The notes: a model not told the origin generated them from the sequence alone. A stretch of DNA of 64,000 nucleotides from DAOSCP01 sp035379625 (GCA_035379625.1 DAOSVM010000008.1:1-64000); one strand, 5' to 3'; shown: positions 43,972 through 54,431, counted from the first letter of the stretch. A program made the numbers and translations.

Positions 43972-45243
43972 TCAAGATGCGTTACTTTTTCGTTTCTCTC
44001 TTGGTTCATAAATCGGTAATTTATTTTCGAGAACAACTTCTTTTGTAATAATTACAGTTTTAACATTTTTCATACTAGGTACTTCATACATAATATCAAG
44101 CAAAATATTTTCAACAATAGATCTCAAACCACGAGCACCGGTTTTCCTTTCAAGAGCCAACTCTGCAATAGCGTCAATAGCTTCTGGTTCAAATATTAAA
44201 TCAACATTTTCGTGTTTAAATAATTTTATATATTGTTTGATAATCGCATTTTTAGGTTCAAGAAGAATTCTTTTCAAAGTTTCTTTATTCATAGATTCTA
44301 ATGGTGCTACAACTGGTATTCGTCCTACAAATTCTGGAATTAAACCAAATTTTACTAAATCGTGTGGCTGTATAAGAGCTAATAATTCATCTTCAGTTAA
44401 ATTTTTATAGCTATCATTTCCATCGACATTAAAACCAATTTTATATTTATTTGTTCTTCTTGCAATAATTTCAGTTATTCCTTCAAAAGCACCACCGCAT
44501 ATAAAAAGGATATTTTTAGTATTAACGTAAATTAGACTTTGTTCAGGATGTTTCCTACCACCTTTTGGTGGTACACCAACCACGGTACCTTCTAAAATTT
44601 TTAGCAAAGCTTGTTGAACACCTTCACCAGACACATCTCGTGTTATCGATCTACTTTCACTTTTTCGAGCAATTTTATCGATTTCATCAATGTAAACAAT
44701 TCCTTTTTCGGCTTTTTTTACATCCATATCGCAATTTTGAAGAAGTCTTAAAATTACATTTTCAACATCATCTCCAACATAACCTGCTTCTGTTAAAGTT
44801 GTAGCATCAGCAATTGCAAATGGAACATTAAGCATTTTAGCAAGTGATTGTGCTAAAAGAGTTTTTCCTACTCCAGTAGGTCCTACTAACAATATATTAC
44901 TTTTCTCGATTTCTGTATCGTCATCAGTATCAACAATATTATTCGCATTTATAATTCTTTTATAATGGTTATATACAGCAACAGACAATATTTTTTTAGC
45001 TTTTTCTTGACCAATTACGTAATTATCAAGATATTTTTTTATGGCTTCAGGAGTTTGCAAATTTGTCGGTAAAGAAAGAGGCATTGACTGATTTTGCAAT
45101 TTCGTTTTAATTAATTCTGCCCCAGCATTTACACAAATATCACAAATGTAGGCATCAACTCCTGTTAGCATTAAATTAACTTCGTCAGCAGTTCTCCCGC
45201 AAAATGAACATTTTAATTCTTTATTTACACCAGATTTTTTCAT
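43972..45243 (-). CDS. clpX: ATP-dependent Clp protease ATP-binding subunit ClpX
   Basis: A 423-residue AAA+ unfoldase that feeds substrates to ClpP. The N-terminal zinc-binding domain has four cysteines (12, 15, 34, 37) that bind adaptors. Walker A is GPTGVGKT (121-128) and Walker B is IVYIDEIDKIA. The sensor and pore regions (GRIPVVAPLESMN, TGARGLRSIVE) are intact. ClpXP also degrades tmRNA-tagged proteins, and ssrA is in this window. clpP is not adjacent. It follows a TPR gene by 4 nt. Confidence 0.98.
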   Translation of the reverse strand: MKKSGVNKELKCSFCGRTADEVNLMLTGVDAYICDICVNAGAELIKTKLQNQSMPLSLPTNLQTPEAIKKYLDNYVIGQEKAKKILSVAVYNHYKRIINANNIVDTDDDTEIEKSNILLVGPTGVGKTLLAQSLAKMLNVPFAIADATTLTEAGYVGDDVENVILRLLQNCDMDVKKAEKGIVYIDEIDKIARKSESRSITRDVSGEGVQQALLKILEGTVVGVPPKGGRKHPEQSLIYVNTKNILFICGGAFEGITEIIARRTNKYKIGFNVDGNDSYKNLTEDELLALIQPHDLVKFGLIPEFVGRIPVVAPLESMNKETLKRILLEPKNAIIKQYIKLFKHENVDLIFEPEAIDAIAELALERKTGARGLRSIVENILLDIMYEVPSMKNVKTVIITKEVVLENKLPIYEPREKRKSNAS

Positions 45244-45247
45244 TTAG

Positions 45248-47053
45248 TTATTTTTCCTTTTTTTTAATTAAATTTATATTTTCTATAGACTTGCGAATAT
45301 ACAAAGAATTAGGGAATTTATCAAGGATTATTTCATAGTATAAAATAGCTTGATTATCGTCTTTTTTTATATTTCTGTAAATATCACCTAAAATAAACAA
45401 ACTTTCGTCTTGAAAAATATTTTCATTCTCTGATAATTTTTTTAAATATTTTTCTGAGGTTTCAATATCATTTTGTAATAATTTAACTTTCGCCATTAGA
45501 TAGATAGATGCGTCTCTTAAAAGTTGATTTTTTGTTTTAGCAATTACTTCCAACAATTCATCTTCAGAATTTTTATAATCTCGCTTAATAAACAAATATT
45601 CAGCATTTGCATATTTCAATAAATTTAATGAATCGTTAGTCGTAAAACTAATTATCGTATTATATAATATTGCATTATTAGCATAATCGGAATTATTATT
45701 ATTCGAAATATCATCAAAAATATTTTGTGCTTTTGAAAAGTTTCCTTGATAAAACTCTATGAGAGCATTTTTATACAGAAGAGATAATTTAATATCTGGC
45801 GATATCACTTGCGAATTAACAATTAAATTATAAGAATTTTGAAACTCATCTAATCTATTCGAAAAAATTAGTAAATCCAGTTTTAATAAATATGCATCAA
45901 TTTGAATTTTGCCTAAGTTATTCTTTATTAACTCATCACAAATTTTGATTGCATCTTCATATTTATATAAATTGTATGTAAAAATTTTTGCAATCAAAAG
46001 TTTAATTTCTAATGCTAAATTATCATCTTTTTCTTCGGATATTTCTTTTAATCCATCTAATACTTGTAAATATTTTTCATCTTTTGGTGTAATTTTATAA
46101 TCTTTAATTAAATCAATAGGATATAAAACACTATCTTCCAAAATATTATATAATGATTTATAATAACCAAATTTAACAGTTCTATTTAAAGAAGATTTAG
46201 GGTAACGATTTAAATATTCTTTATAAGCTTTAAGAGCAAACTTATAATTATTAGAGAAATAACATCTGTTTGCAAAATTATAAATTTCAGTTCCATCTTT
46301 ATTTCCAATATTGTCCAATTTAAGTACAATATTTAATGCTTTTTCGTATTCATTAGTAATAGTATAAACTTGATTTAATAATAAGAGTAAATTTTTGTCA
46401 TCAGTATTTAAATTTTCGAGAGTATTTTTAACAATTTTTGCTGCTTCCTGTGATGCTGTCATTCTAATAATATTTGAAACAACGAAATCATATTCTTTTG
46501 GATTTTTTTTGTAAATATCAATATATTCTAAAGTAGCATCTTTATAATTCATTAGTAAATAATATAATCTAGCAATTTCGTAACTTATGTAGCTATAATT
46601 TGATTTACTTTTTGCAATTTTCAATACGTTTATTGCGTGATCAAATAATCTTAATTCTATAAAAGAATTGGCAACAATATCATAATAATTATCTGCTAAT
46701 GTTGCTTTTTGAGTAGCCCTATCCCAAAGTTCAAAGGCTGTTTTATCATTACCGCTTAAATATTCTGTAGAAGCCATTAAACATAGATTTACCACAGAAG
46801 AATCTTTCGCTAAGAACTTACTAATTAAATTACGTGATAAATCATATTTTTTTAGTTTTACATAACAAGTATTTAATAACTCATACGTTTGTTGGTCATT
46901 TGGATAATTTTTATATATCACTTCTAGAATAGATTGAGCTTTTTCAAAATTACTCTCATCAATAAGTATACGAGCTAATTGTAATTGATTTTGATAGTTC
47001 TGAGCGAAAATTTCAAATGTAAAAAATATTAAAAATAAAATATATTTAATCAT
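45248..47053 (-). CDS. Exported TPR-repeat protein
   Basis: A 601-residue protein with a signal peptide (MIKYILFLIFFTFEIFAQ) and helical repeats throughout. Examples of TPR pairs are NFEKAQSILEVIYKNYPNDQ near 35-54 and AILYYEIILDKFPNSLYI near the C-terminus. It is likely a periplasmic scaffold or part of an outer-membrane assembly system. It overlaps the glycosyltransferase-TPR gene by 4 nt, so the two are co-translated and may work together. Confidence 0.82.
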   Translation of the reverse strand: MIKYILFLIFFTFEIFAQNYQNQLQLARILIDESNFEKAQSILEVIYKNYPNDQQTYELLNTCYVKLKKYDLSRNLISKFLAKDSSVVNLCLMASTEYLSGNDKTAFELWDRATQKATLADNYYDIVANSFIELRLFDHAINVLKIAKSKSNYSYISYEIARLYYLLMNYKDATLEYIDIYKKNPKEYDFVVSNIIRMTASQEAAKIVKNTLENLNTDDKNLLLLLNQVYTITNEYEKALNIVLKLDNIGNKDGTEIYNFANRCYFSNNYKFALKAYKEYLNRYPKSSLNRTVKFGYYKSLYNILEDSVLYPIDLIKDYKITPKDEKYLQVLDGLKEISEEKDDNLALEIKLLIAKIFTYNLYKYEDAIKICDELIKNNLGKIQIDAYLLKLDLLIFSNRLDEFQNSYNLIVNSQVISPDIKLSLLYKNALIEFYQGNFSKAQNIFDDISNNNNSDYANNAILYNTIISFTTNDSLNLLKYANAEYLFIKRDYKNSEDELLEVIAKTKNQLLRDASIYLMAKVKLLQNDIETSEKYLKKLSENENIFQDESLFILGDIYRNIKKDDNQAILYYEIILDKFPNSLYIRKSIENINLIKKKEK

Positions 47054-49074
47054 TGACCTAGTATCACTAAATTTTCTTTTGCAATTTCATTATTTGGATT
47101 GATTTCAAGAACTTTTTTTAAAACTCCAATAGAATCATCTTTTTTGCCCATTGTATAGAGAGCAACAGCAAAATTTATCAAGAAACTTTCTTCTTGTGGG
47201 AAATAATTTAATCCAATTTCTAATAGTTCTATCGCTCTTTCTAAATTATGATCAATAGTATTTTCGAATTCATTATTTATAAAATCAATAAATCCTGTTT
47301 GCAATTTATTGTTAGTTTTTATTTTATTTTCCCATTTTCTTTTGAATATTTCTTTGTTTTTGTCGTAAATTTCTTTTGCGGTTAATTCTTGATCATAAAA
47401 TTTTATTTTTCTATAAGCTTTTATTGAACCACTCCAATGATGTATATAGTCAGTTGATGGTATAACATAAGATTTCAAGCCTAATTCTTTTACTTGTAAA
47501 CCTAAATCCCATTCTTCAAAATAGCAAGGTGTAAAGTCGTTTTCAAATTTAAGTAAAAAGTTATTAAATAAAGATGTTCTAACCGCAAATAAAAATCCAG
47601 AAACTGCATCAACAACTATTGGTTTTTGGAAAGTACCTTTATCAAAATAGATATAATCTTTCAGTAAGTCAAATGAAAAGAATGAACCTTGTGGTCCAAC
47701 AACAGCTGCATCTTTAAATTTATTTAATGCATCTATCAAACTTAAAACGGTATTTTTACCAATTTTTAAATCAGAATTTAAAATAAAAGTATATTCGGTT
47801 CTTGAAATATTTAATCCCACATTCCAAGCTCGTGCAACACCAATATTGGATTTCATAATAGCATAATGGTCAATTCTCGGATGATTTTTAATTTCGTTTG
47901 CAACTACTTCATTATTAAAAATTATTATAACTTCTCCTTCGATATCTTTCAAATCTTCTAATAAAGTTTTAATATTAAATTCGCTAGCTGGTGAATAATC
48001 TAAAACTGGTACAACAAATGAAGCTTTTGGTAAATTAGTTTTTAATTCTGGTATTTTGTAATCTAACATATTTTCTTTCTCTACAATATTTGTTTCTGAT
48101 AATTCTTTCAGCTCGTATGGTGAAAAAGTATTTTTCTTATTCCCGATTAAAATATTTGTCATATCAATTATTCTATGAATATATTGATGTGCATTATGTA
48201 CTTTTTTTTGCCCATTTCTTGCAATTTCTTCTCTTAAACTTTCATTTTGCAAATAGTATTTAGCAATTGAAAGAATGTTATCATCATTATAAATTGCAAA
48301 ATCTTTCTTATCAGTAAAAAGTATATCCTGAGCGCTATTTTGTGCTAAATCTGTAAGTAAAAAACTTCCTGTAGAAAGAACTTCAAATAATCTCATATTC
48401 AAATCTTTATTTACAGCATTATTAAAAACTATTTTACTTTTACTAAATACATCTGACATTTCAAGCCAGAAAGCTCTTTCATAGTGAAGATTTAATTCAG
48501 TTTTGAGAATATTTAATAATTTTTCTCTTCGAGAGCCAGGGAAAACTGAACCTACAAAACCAATATCATACAGTTTTTGATCAGTTGTTTTTTTATGAAT
48601 ATCAATATCACAAGCTAAAGGCAACCAATAGACATTTTTATTACCAGCTTGCTTAAAAGCATCAATATATTCAATCTGTGCAATGAAAACATAATCAAAA
48701 AGTCTTGCCCAGTGCACGTGCCATTCTAAATTTAAGTGACTATCAATTAAATAACAAACTTTTGGAATTTTTAAAGTATGTAAGTTTGTTGGGAAATAAC
48801 CTGCAACAGATTCAACCCACAAATAAATATCTGAATTAAAAGTATTTTGAATTTCGGGAAATAATTTTTGCATATCCGGAGTAAAATCCGTAGGAATTTC
48901 CTGATCCAAAATAGGTAATTTCATATTTTGCAAATTCCAACTTGTAATTAGCTCAGCAGGCAATTTAGGACCAATAGTTTTAATATTGTGAATTTTTCTT
49001 AAAGCTCTTTCCCAATAAACTGCAGTTGTAACGGGATAGCTAACATAAGCCATTAAAATATTTAATTTTTCCAT
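47050..49074 (-). CDS. Two-domain glycosyltransferase (CgeB-like plus GT2) with C-terminal TPR
   Basis: A 674-residue fusion. Residues about 1-310 resemble CgeB/Glyco_trans_1_2 proteins (DIGFVGSVFPGSRREKLL, MRLFEVLSTGSFLLTD). Residues about 345-590 form a GT2 domain (ASFVVPVLDYSP, then FILNSDLKIGKNTV with an SD-type metal motif, and EEWDLGLQVKELG). The last ~70 residues carry two TPR motifs (ALYTMGKKDDSIGVLKKVLE). Such proteins glycosylate polysaccharides or proteins; the TPR may recruit the acceptor. No membrane segment is seen, so it should be cytoplasmic. Confidence 0.88.
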   Translation of the reverse strand: MEKLNILMAYVSYPVTTAVYWERALRKIHNIKTIGPKLPAELITSWNLQNMKLPILDQEIPTDFTPDMQKLFPEIQNTFNSDIYLWVESVAGYFPTNLHTLKIPKVCYLIDSHLNLEWHVHWARLFDYVFIAQIEYIDAFKQAGNKNVYWLPLACDIDIHKKTTDQKLYDIGFVGSVFPGSRREKLLNILKTELNLHYERAFWLEMSDVFSKSKIVFNNAVNKDLNMRLFEVLSTGSFLLTDLAQNSAQDILFTDKKDFAIYNDDNILSIAKYYLQNESLREEIARNGQKKVHNAHQYIHRIIDMTNILIGNKKNTFSPYELKELSETNIVEKENMLDYKIPELKTNLPKASFVVPVLDYSPASEFNIKTLLEDLKDIEGEVIIIFNNEVVANEIKNHPRIDHYAIMKSNIGVARAWNVGLNISRTEYTFILNSDLKIGKNTVLSLIDALNKFKDAAVVGPQGSFFSFDLLKDYIYFDKGTFQKPIVVDAVSGFLFAVRTSLFNNFLLKFENDFTPCYFEEWDLGLQVKELGLKSYVIPSTDYIHHWSGSIKAYRKIKFYDQELTAKEIYDKNKEIFKRKWENKIKTNNKLQTGFIDFINNEFENTIDHNLERAIELLEIGLNYFPQEESFLINFAVALYTMGKKDDSIGVLKKVLEINPNNEIAKENLVILGQ

Positions 49075-49127
49075 ATGATTTTATTTTATTTTTTGTTATA
49101 TTTATCAATTATTTTATTTTTATCTTT

Positions 49128-49703
49128 ATGGATGATAAATCAAAAAATATAAATTATATTTACGTAAAAACGGTAATTGCTAAAACTTTTTTACTTCCAA
49201 GTGGACCATTAGCTCCATTTATAAAAAATTATTTTACTGAATATGATATTGAAAATTTCACTAATGAATTCATATCATTAAAAGCAATCCTTGAAATTTT
49301 AAACAAAATATATTTCCATTATGGACCATATTATTTATTCAAAATTGGTGAAATACTACCAACCTACATTAATTTTAAAGAAAATATTTTACCAAATTTA
49401 CCAGTTGCAATTTTAACAATTAACAACGAATATTATCTTCATCATAATATAATTGATGATAGACTAAACATTAAAAAATCAGATGTATTAGGGAAATATG
49501 AATTATTATTATATGATAGTCAAAAAGTTGTTGTAAAATCTTCTACTCCATATCCTTGTGATTTTGATAAAGGAATTTTTTATAAAATTGTATCTTATTT
49601 CCATCCGTATATTACTATTAAAAATATTTATCACAATCCTAATAAATGCAAACTTTATGGTCAAGATTCTTGTATTTATGAATTTAATTTAACCAAATTT
49701 TAA
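49128..49703 (+). CDS. Uncharacterised protein with a V4R-like C-terminal motif
   Basis: A 191-residue protein without signal peptide or membrane segment. The C-terminal NPNKCKLYGQDSCIYEFNL resembles the closing motif of V4R/heme-NO-type small-ligand domains, where two cysteines with a G between precede an aromatic-x-F end. The central region is alpha/beta, with IKNYFTEYDIENF and a hydrophobic helix. If the resemblance holds it would be a small-molecule or metal sensor. It is transcribed alone and overlaps the convergent AMP nucleosidase gene by 15 nt. The family is not recognised with certainty. Confidence 0.65.
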   Translation: MDDKSKNINYIYVKTVIAKTFLLPSGPLAPFIKNYFTEYDIENFTNEFISLKAILEILNKIYFHYGPYYLFKIGEILPTYINFKENILPNLPVAILTINNEYYLHHNIIDDRLNIKKSDVLGKYELLLYDSQKVVVKSSTPYPCDFDKGIFYKIVSYFHPYITIKNIYHNPNKCKLYGQDSCIYEFNLTKF

Positions 49704-50468
49704 GTGTTTTACAGACTCACCAGAATTTTTAAGCTCAAGCAGGGCTTCGATACCAATTTCTAAATGAATTTTTGTATATTCTTTTGTAACAACTTTATCA
49801 GATTCTTCAGTTTTAATTCCTTCAGGAGTCATTGGATTATCTGAAACAAGTAATAATGCACCATGTGGGATGTCATTTACAAATCCGACAGAGAATAAAG
49901 GTGCTGTTTCCATATCAATACATAAGGCTCTAATTTCGCGTAGATATTCTTTAAATTCTGAATCATGTTCCCAAACTCTTCTATTTGTAGTATAAACTGT
50001 TCCGGTATAATAATCTAATTCTTTCTTTTTAATGATATATGAAACTGCCATTTGTAATTTGAATGATGGAAGAGCCGGAACTTCAGGTGGCATATATTCA
50101 TCACTAGTACCTTCTCCCCTAATTGCTGCAATTGGAAGGATTAAATCACCAAGTTTTAATTTTTTCTTTAATCCACCACATTTTCCTAAAAATAAAACCG
50201 CAGATGGCATAATAGCAGTTAATAAATCCATAACAGTGGCAGCCATTGGGCTTCCCATTCCAAAATTTATAATTGTAATACCCTCTGCAGTTGCAGTTTG
50301 CATAGGTCTATCTTCACCTAATATAGGAACTGAGAATTTTTCTGAAAACATTTGGACATAATTTTTAAAATTGGTTAACAAAATATAGTTACCAAAGTTT
50401 TCTAAAGGTGTGCCTGTATATCTTGGAAGCCAATTTTTTACAATTTCTTCTTTAGATGTTAATTTCAT
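49689..50468 (-). CDS. amn: AMP nucleosidase
   Basis: A 259-residue nucleoside-phosphorylase-fold enzyme that splits AMP into adenine and ribose 5-phosphate. Family blocks are GITIINFGMGSPMAATVMDL (about 64-83), LFLGKCGGLKKKLKLGDLIL and CIDMETAPLFSVGF (about 186-199). It matches the short AMP nucleosidase found in the Bacteroidota group, which lacks the extra N-terminal domain of the E. coli enzyme. Transcribed alone, convergent with the V4R-like gene. Confidence 0.92.
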   Translation of the reverse strand: MKLTSKEEIVKNWLPRYTGTPLENFGNYILLTNFKNYVQMFSEKFSVPILGEDRPMQTATAEGITIINFGMGSPMAATVMDLLTAIMPSAVLFLGKCGGLKKKLKLGDLILPIAAIRGEGTSDEYMPPEVPALPSFKLQMAVSYIIKKKELDYYTGTVYTTNRRVWEHDSEFKEYLREIRALCIDMETAPLFSVGFVNDIPHGALLLVSDNPMTPEGIKTEESDKVVTKEYTKIHLEIGIEALLELKNSGESVKHLKFG

Positions 50469-50550
50469 TTTTACACCTTTTAGATAATTAAAAAACGTTC
50501 ATTAATAATAACTTAATTTTTGATATATTTAAAATAAAATTTTAAAATTT

Positions 50551-52677
50551 ATGAAAATTTTACTTATAATTCCACCTTTTACGCAAATTAATACTGTATA
50601 TCCTTCTATTCTACAGCTTTCAAATTTTCTAAAAAAAAATAATATACAATCTAAATGCTTAGATTTATCCAATAAAACATTCTTAAAGATTTTCTCTTCT
50701 CAAGGATTGAAAAAATTATTTGATAGTATTGAACCATATAAAATGGATGAATCATCTTTTCGATTATATAATTTGAGAAAAAAATATATTCACGTAATCG
50801 ATTTAATTATAAAATTTCTGCAAGGCAAAGATAATTCGTTGGCTTATTATTTTATTAAACCTGAAAATTTACCGCAAGGTAAATCATTTGAAAACATAAA
50901 TTATGATATTGTAGAAAGTGATTTTGGTAAATTAAGTGTTATTGATAAAGCTAAACATTTTTGTTCGTTAGTAATTGATGATTTAACATTTTTCATTAAG
51001 GAAAATATTAGTGAGCATTTTGAGCTTTCGAAATATGCGGAAAAATTAGCTGAATCTAATAAAACATTCAACATTTTATACAAAGAAACAACTCGCGATT
51101 ATAATATTATCGAAGAAACTTTTATTTCTATTGCTCGCGAATATATTGAAGAATTTAAACCTAATTATGTGGCGTTCAGTATTCCATTTCCGGGAAATTT
51201 ATTAAGTGCACTAATTATTTCAAAATTTATCAAAAAAAATTATCCCGGTATAAAGATTATCTACGGTGGTGGCTATGTTAATACTGAATTAAGACAAATA
51301 AAAGAAAAAAGAATTTTTGAATTTTGTGATTTTATAACATTAGATGATGGTGAATTGCCTTTATTAAATATACTATTGAATGAAAGTAGAGATGAAAAAT
51401 TGTATATTCGAACGTTTTTTTTGAGTAATAACGCGATAATACATAAGGATAATGCGCCAATTAAAAATTTAAGCCATGGCGAAATACCTGCACCTGATTA
51501 TACTGATATAAATCCACAAGATTATCCAGCTTTTTTAGAAATGTTAAATTCTATGCACAGATTATGGTCAGATGGTTTTACAAATAAATTGACACTTGCT
51601 CATGGATGTTATTGGGCAAAATGCACATTTTGCGATGTGACGCTAGATTACATTGGTCGTTATAATCCTGCTACTGCATCACAATTGGTTGATAACATTG
51701 AACAAATTATACAACAAACAGGTAGAACAAATTTCCATTTTACAGATGAAGCAGCTCCCCCCGCTCTTTTGAAAAATCTTTCTATTGAACTTTTGAAAAG
51801 AAATGTAAAAATAACTTGGTGGGGCAACATAAGGTTCGAAAAATCATTTACACCGGAGCTAACATATTTAATGGCAAAAGCTGGGTGTATAGCTGTAACT
51901 GGTGGGATTGAAGTTGCTAACGAAAGGCTATTAAAACTAATCAATAAAGGTGTTACTCTTGAGCAAGCAGCTAATGTCTGCAAAAACTTTAAAGATGCTG
52001 GTATTTTGGTTCATGGTTATTTGATGTACGGCTTCCCAACTCAAACAGAACAAGAGGTTATTGATAGTCTTGAAGTTGTTAGACAATTTTTCTATAACAA
52101 ATTATTAGATAGCGCGTTTTGGCATCAATTTTCGCTAACAATTCACAGTCCTATATATCAAAATCCTGAGAAATTTAACGTAATTGAGTATGATAATAAT
52201 TTGAATGATTTTGCAAATAATAATGTTAATTTTAAGTCGTTTCCTAAAATTAAATATGATAATTATACCTATGGTCTAGATAAAGCTCTATATAATTTTA
52301 TGTTAGAAATTGGGTTAAATTGGGATGTAAGGAAATGGTTTAATTTTTCTGTACCTAAAACAACATTAAATAAGAATTTGATTACTCAATATATCTCCAA
52401 ACAATATGAACCTAATCTAAATGGTAAAATTTTGCTATGGTTTGAATCTTTGCCAATAATTTATCGAAATAAAATTTTATTTCACACTAACGATGCAATT
52501 GGTGAATGGGATATTTCAATTGATGAATATAAAGTTTTTAAAAATATTTTTCATAAAATTGAACACAATAATAATATTGTTAATCTAATTAATTTTGATG
52601 AAAATGAATTAAGTTTTATAAAAAATAATTCTGTTTTTAGGGAATTTTTAAATGAAAAAATCGCAATTATCATATAG
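50551..52677 (+). CDS. B12-binding-domain radical SAM protein
   Basis: A 708-residue protein. The N-terminal ~250 residues look like a cobalamin-binding Rossmann domain (LLIIPPFTQINTVYPSILQL, then IIYGGGYVNTELRQI), without an obvious DxHxxG. The radical SAM core starts near 345 with HGCYWAKCTFCD: cysteines 353, 358 and 361, a CX4CX2C spacing instead of the usual CX3CX2C. Further blocks are FTDEAAPPALLKNL and GCIAVTGGIEVANERLLKLI. The C-terminus is unfamiliar. The reaction is unknown; such enzymes often do methylations or rearrangements. Confidence 0.85.
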   Translation: MKILLIIPPFTQINTVYPSILQLSNFLKKNNIQSKCLDLSNKTFLKIFSSQGLKKLFDSIEPYKMDESSFRLYNLRKKYIHVIDLIIKFLQGKDNSLAYYFIKPENLPQGKSFENINYDIVESDFGKLSVIDKAKHFCSLVIDDLTFFIKENISEHFELSKYAEKLAESNKTFNILYKETTRDYNIIEETFISIAREYIEEFKPNYVAFSIPFPGNLLSALIISKFIKKNYPGIKIIYGGGYVNTELRQIKEKRIFEFCDFITLDDGELPLLNILLNESRDEKLYIRTFFLSNNAIIHKDNAPIKNLSHGEIPAPDYTDINPQDYPAFLEMLNSMHRLWSDGFTNKLTLAHGCYWAKCTFCDVTLDYIGRYNPATASQLVDNIEQIIQQTGRTNFHFTDEAAPPALLKNLSIELLKRNVKITWWGNIRFEKSFTPELTYLMAKAGCIAVTGGIEVANERLLKLINKGVTLEQAANVCKNFKDAGILVHGYLMYGFPTQTEQEVIDSLEVVRQFFYNKLLDSAFWHQFSLTIHSPIYQNPEKFNVIEYDNNLNDFANNNVNFKSFPKIKYDNYTYGLDKALYNFMLEIGLNWDVRKWFNFSVPKTTLNKNLITQYISKQYEPNLNGKILLWFESLPIIYRNKILFHTNDAIGEWDISIDEYKVFKNIFHKIEHNNNIVNLINFDENELSFIKNNSVFREFLNEKIAIII

Positions 52678-52685
52678 GTGAAAAA

Positions 52686-54431
52686 ATGAAAAAATTTATA
52701 TTTCTTCTTTCGTTAACAATAGTTTTATATTCCCAAACTAAACCTGAAATAAATTCCAATGATATAAAATATTATATTGAATATTTAGCATCAGACAAGC
52801 TGGAAGGTAGATTTACAGGCACTGTTGGTGAAAAGCTTGCAGGTGATTTTATTGCTCAACATTATAAAAAACTTGGTTTAAAACCGTTATTTAATGGAAA
52901 TTATTTCCAAGAATTTGAGGTTTTAAATAAAATTGAAATTTCAAATGAAAACAAATTACAATTTATAATATCAAATAATTCTTTTGAAGCAAAATTGTAT
53001 GAAGATTTTGTTCCATTAGTTTTTAGTGATAATCAAAATTCTTTTGCTGAAAATGGATATATTGCTGGTTTTGGAATTTCTAAAAAAGAATATGACAATT
53101 TAAAAGATTTAAACTTAAAAGATAAATTTGTTATAATATTTGACGGTTTGCCAAAAAAATATGAAAAAGATAGACAATTCTATGTTGATTTAAGAAGCAA
53201 AGTAAGGAATTTGATAGATAAAGGTGCAAAAAATATTTTAATTGTTTATGATGTTATAAATAATAAAAAATTACCGAAAAAAGTTGAGTTAGATAATTCT
53301 CCAGTTTACAAAAATACAGCTATATTTTATATAAGTAAAAATTATTTGAAAAATGTATTAAAAAATAACAAAATTGATTTTGATACTTTATTTAACGGAT
53401 ATCATTTTTCAAATAATGTATTACCATTCGAATTGAAGAATATTAATGTTAAATATACATCAGATTTAAGAAGGATTTATAGCAAAGCAAGAAATGTTGC
53501 CGCAATTATTGATAACAATTCAAATGAATACCTTGTTATTGGTGCTCATTATGACCATTTAGGTTGGGGAGAATTCAATTCTTTATATACTGGAGATACA
53601 CCACAAATTCACAACGGAGCAGATGACAATGCTTCTGGTACAGCTGGTGTTATGGAATTAGCAGAATATTTTGCAACTCACAAAGAAAAATTAAAATATA
53701 ATTTAATTTTTGTTAATTTCACTGGGGAGGAACTTGGATTACTTGGATCAGCATATTTTGTTAAAAATTCACCTATCCCATTGGAACAAATTAAAGCTAT
53801 GATTAATTTTGATATGATTGGCAGATTGGATACACTAAATTCTTTAACAATCAATGGAACTGGTACTTCTTCCGTTTGGAAAAATTTAATTGATTCGGTT
53901 AATTATACTTATAAATTCAATATTAGTAAAATTGATGATGGCTACAGCCCAAGTGATAATACTTCTTTTTATGCTCAAAATATACCTGTTTTATTTTTCT
54001 TTACTGGTCTTCATAAAGATTATCACCGTCCAAGCGATGATGCTGATAAAATTAACTTTTCTGGTGAAAGTGTAGTATTAAATTATGCTAAGGATTTAAT
54101 CCTATCAATGCAAAATAAAGAATTTGATGTAATTATTACACCGAGGAAAAAAGAAACAAGAATGAGTTATAAAGTTTATGTAGGTACTGTTCCAGATTTT
54201 TCTTTTAGTGGTCAAGGTTATAAAATTAGTAGCGTTACAAAAGATAGCCCAGCAGATAAAGCTGGAATTAAAGGTGGTGATATAATTGTTAAATTTGGTG
54301 AAGTAAATGTTGCAAATATTTATGACTATACATATGCGCTTAGTAAATATAATATTGGAGATGAAGTTGATGTTGTTGTTCAAAGAAATACTGAACAGTT
54401 AAAATTAAAAGTTGTATTAACAGGGAGATAA
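52686..54431 (+). CDS. M28-family aminopeptidase with PDZ domain, exported
   Basis: A 581-residue zinc peptidase with a signal peptide (residues 1-18). A PA-like insert follows (about 120-240). The zinc ligands are all present: His in GAHYDHLG (about 288), Asp in GADDNASGTAG, Glu pair in TGEELGLLG, Asp in FDMIGR and His in DYHRPSD. A C-terminal PDZ domain (about 485-580; VTKDSPADKAGIKGGDIIVK) may recognise substrates. It should hydrolyse peptides in the periplasm or outside. Its stop overlaps the mfd start codon by one base. Confidence 0.95.
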   Translation: MKKFIFLLSLTIVLYSQTKPEINSNDIKYYIEYLASDKLEGRFTGTVGEKLAGDFIAQHYKKLGLKPLFNGNYFQEFEVLNKIEISNENKLQFIISNNSFEAKLYEDFVPLVFSDNQNSFAENGYIAGFGISKKEYDNLKDLNLKDKFVIIFDGLPKKYEKDRQFYVDLRSKVRNLIDKGAKNILIVYDVINNKKLPKKVELDNSPVYKNTAIFYISKNYLKNVLKNNKIDFDTLFNGYHFSNNVLPFELKNINVKYTSDLRRIYSKARNVAAIIDNNSNEYLVIGAHYDHLGWGEFNSLYTGDTPQIHNGADDNASGTAGVMELAEYFATHKEKLKYNLIFVNFTGEELGLLGSAYFVKNSPIPLEQIKAMINFDMIGRLDTLNSLTINGTGTSSVWKNLIDSVNYTYKFNISKIDDGYSPSDNTSFYAQNIPVLFFFTGLHKDYHRPSDDADKINFSGESVVLNYAKDLILSMQNKEFDVIITPRKKETRMSYKVYVGTVPDFSFSGQGYKISSVTKDSPADKAGIKGGDIIVKFGEVNVANIYDYTYALSKYNIGDEVDVVVQRNTEQLKLKVVLTGR

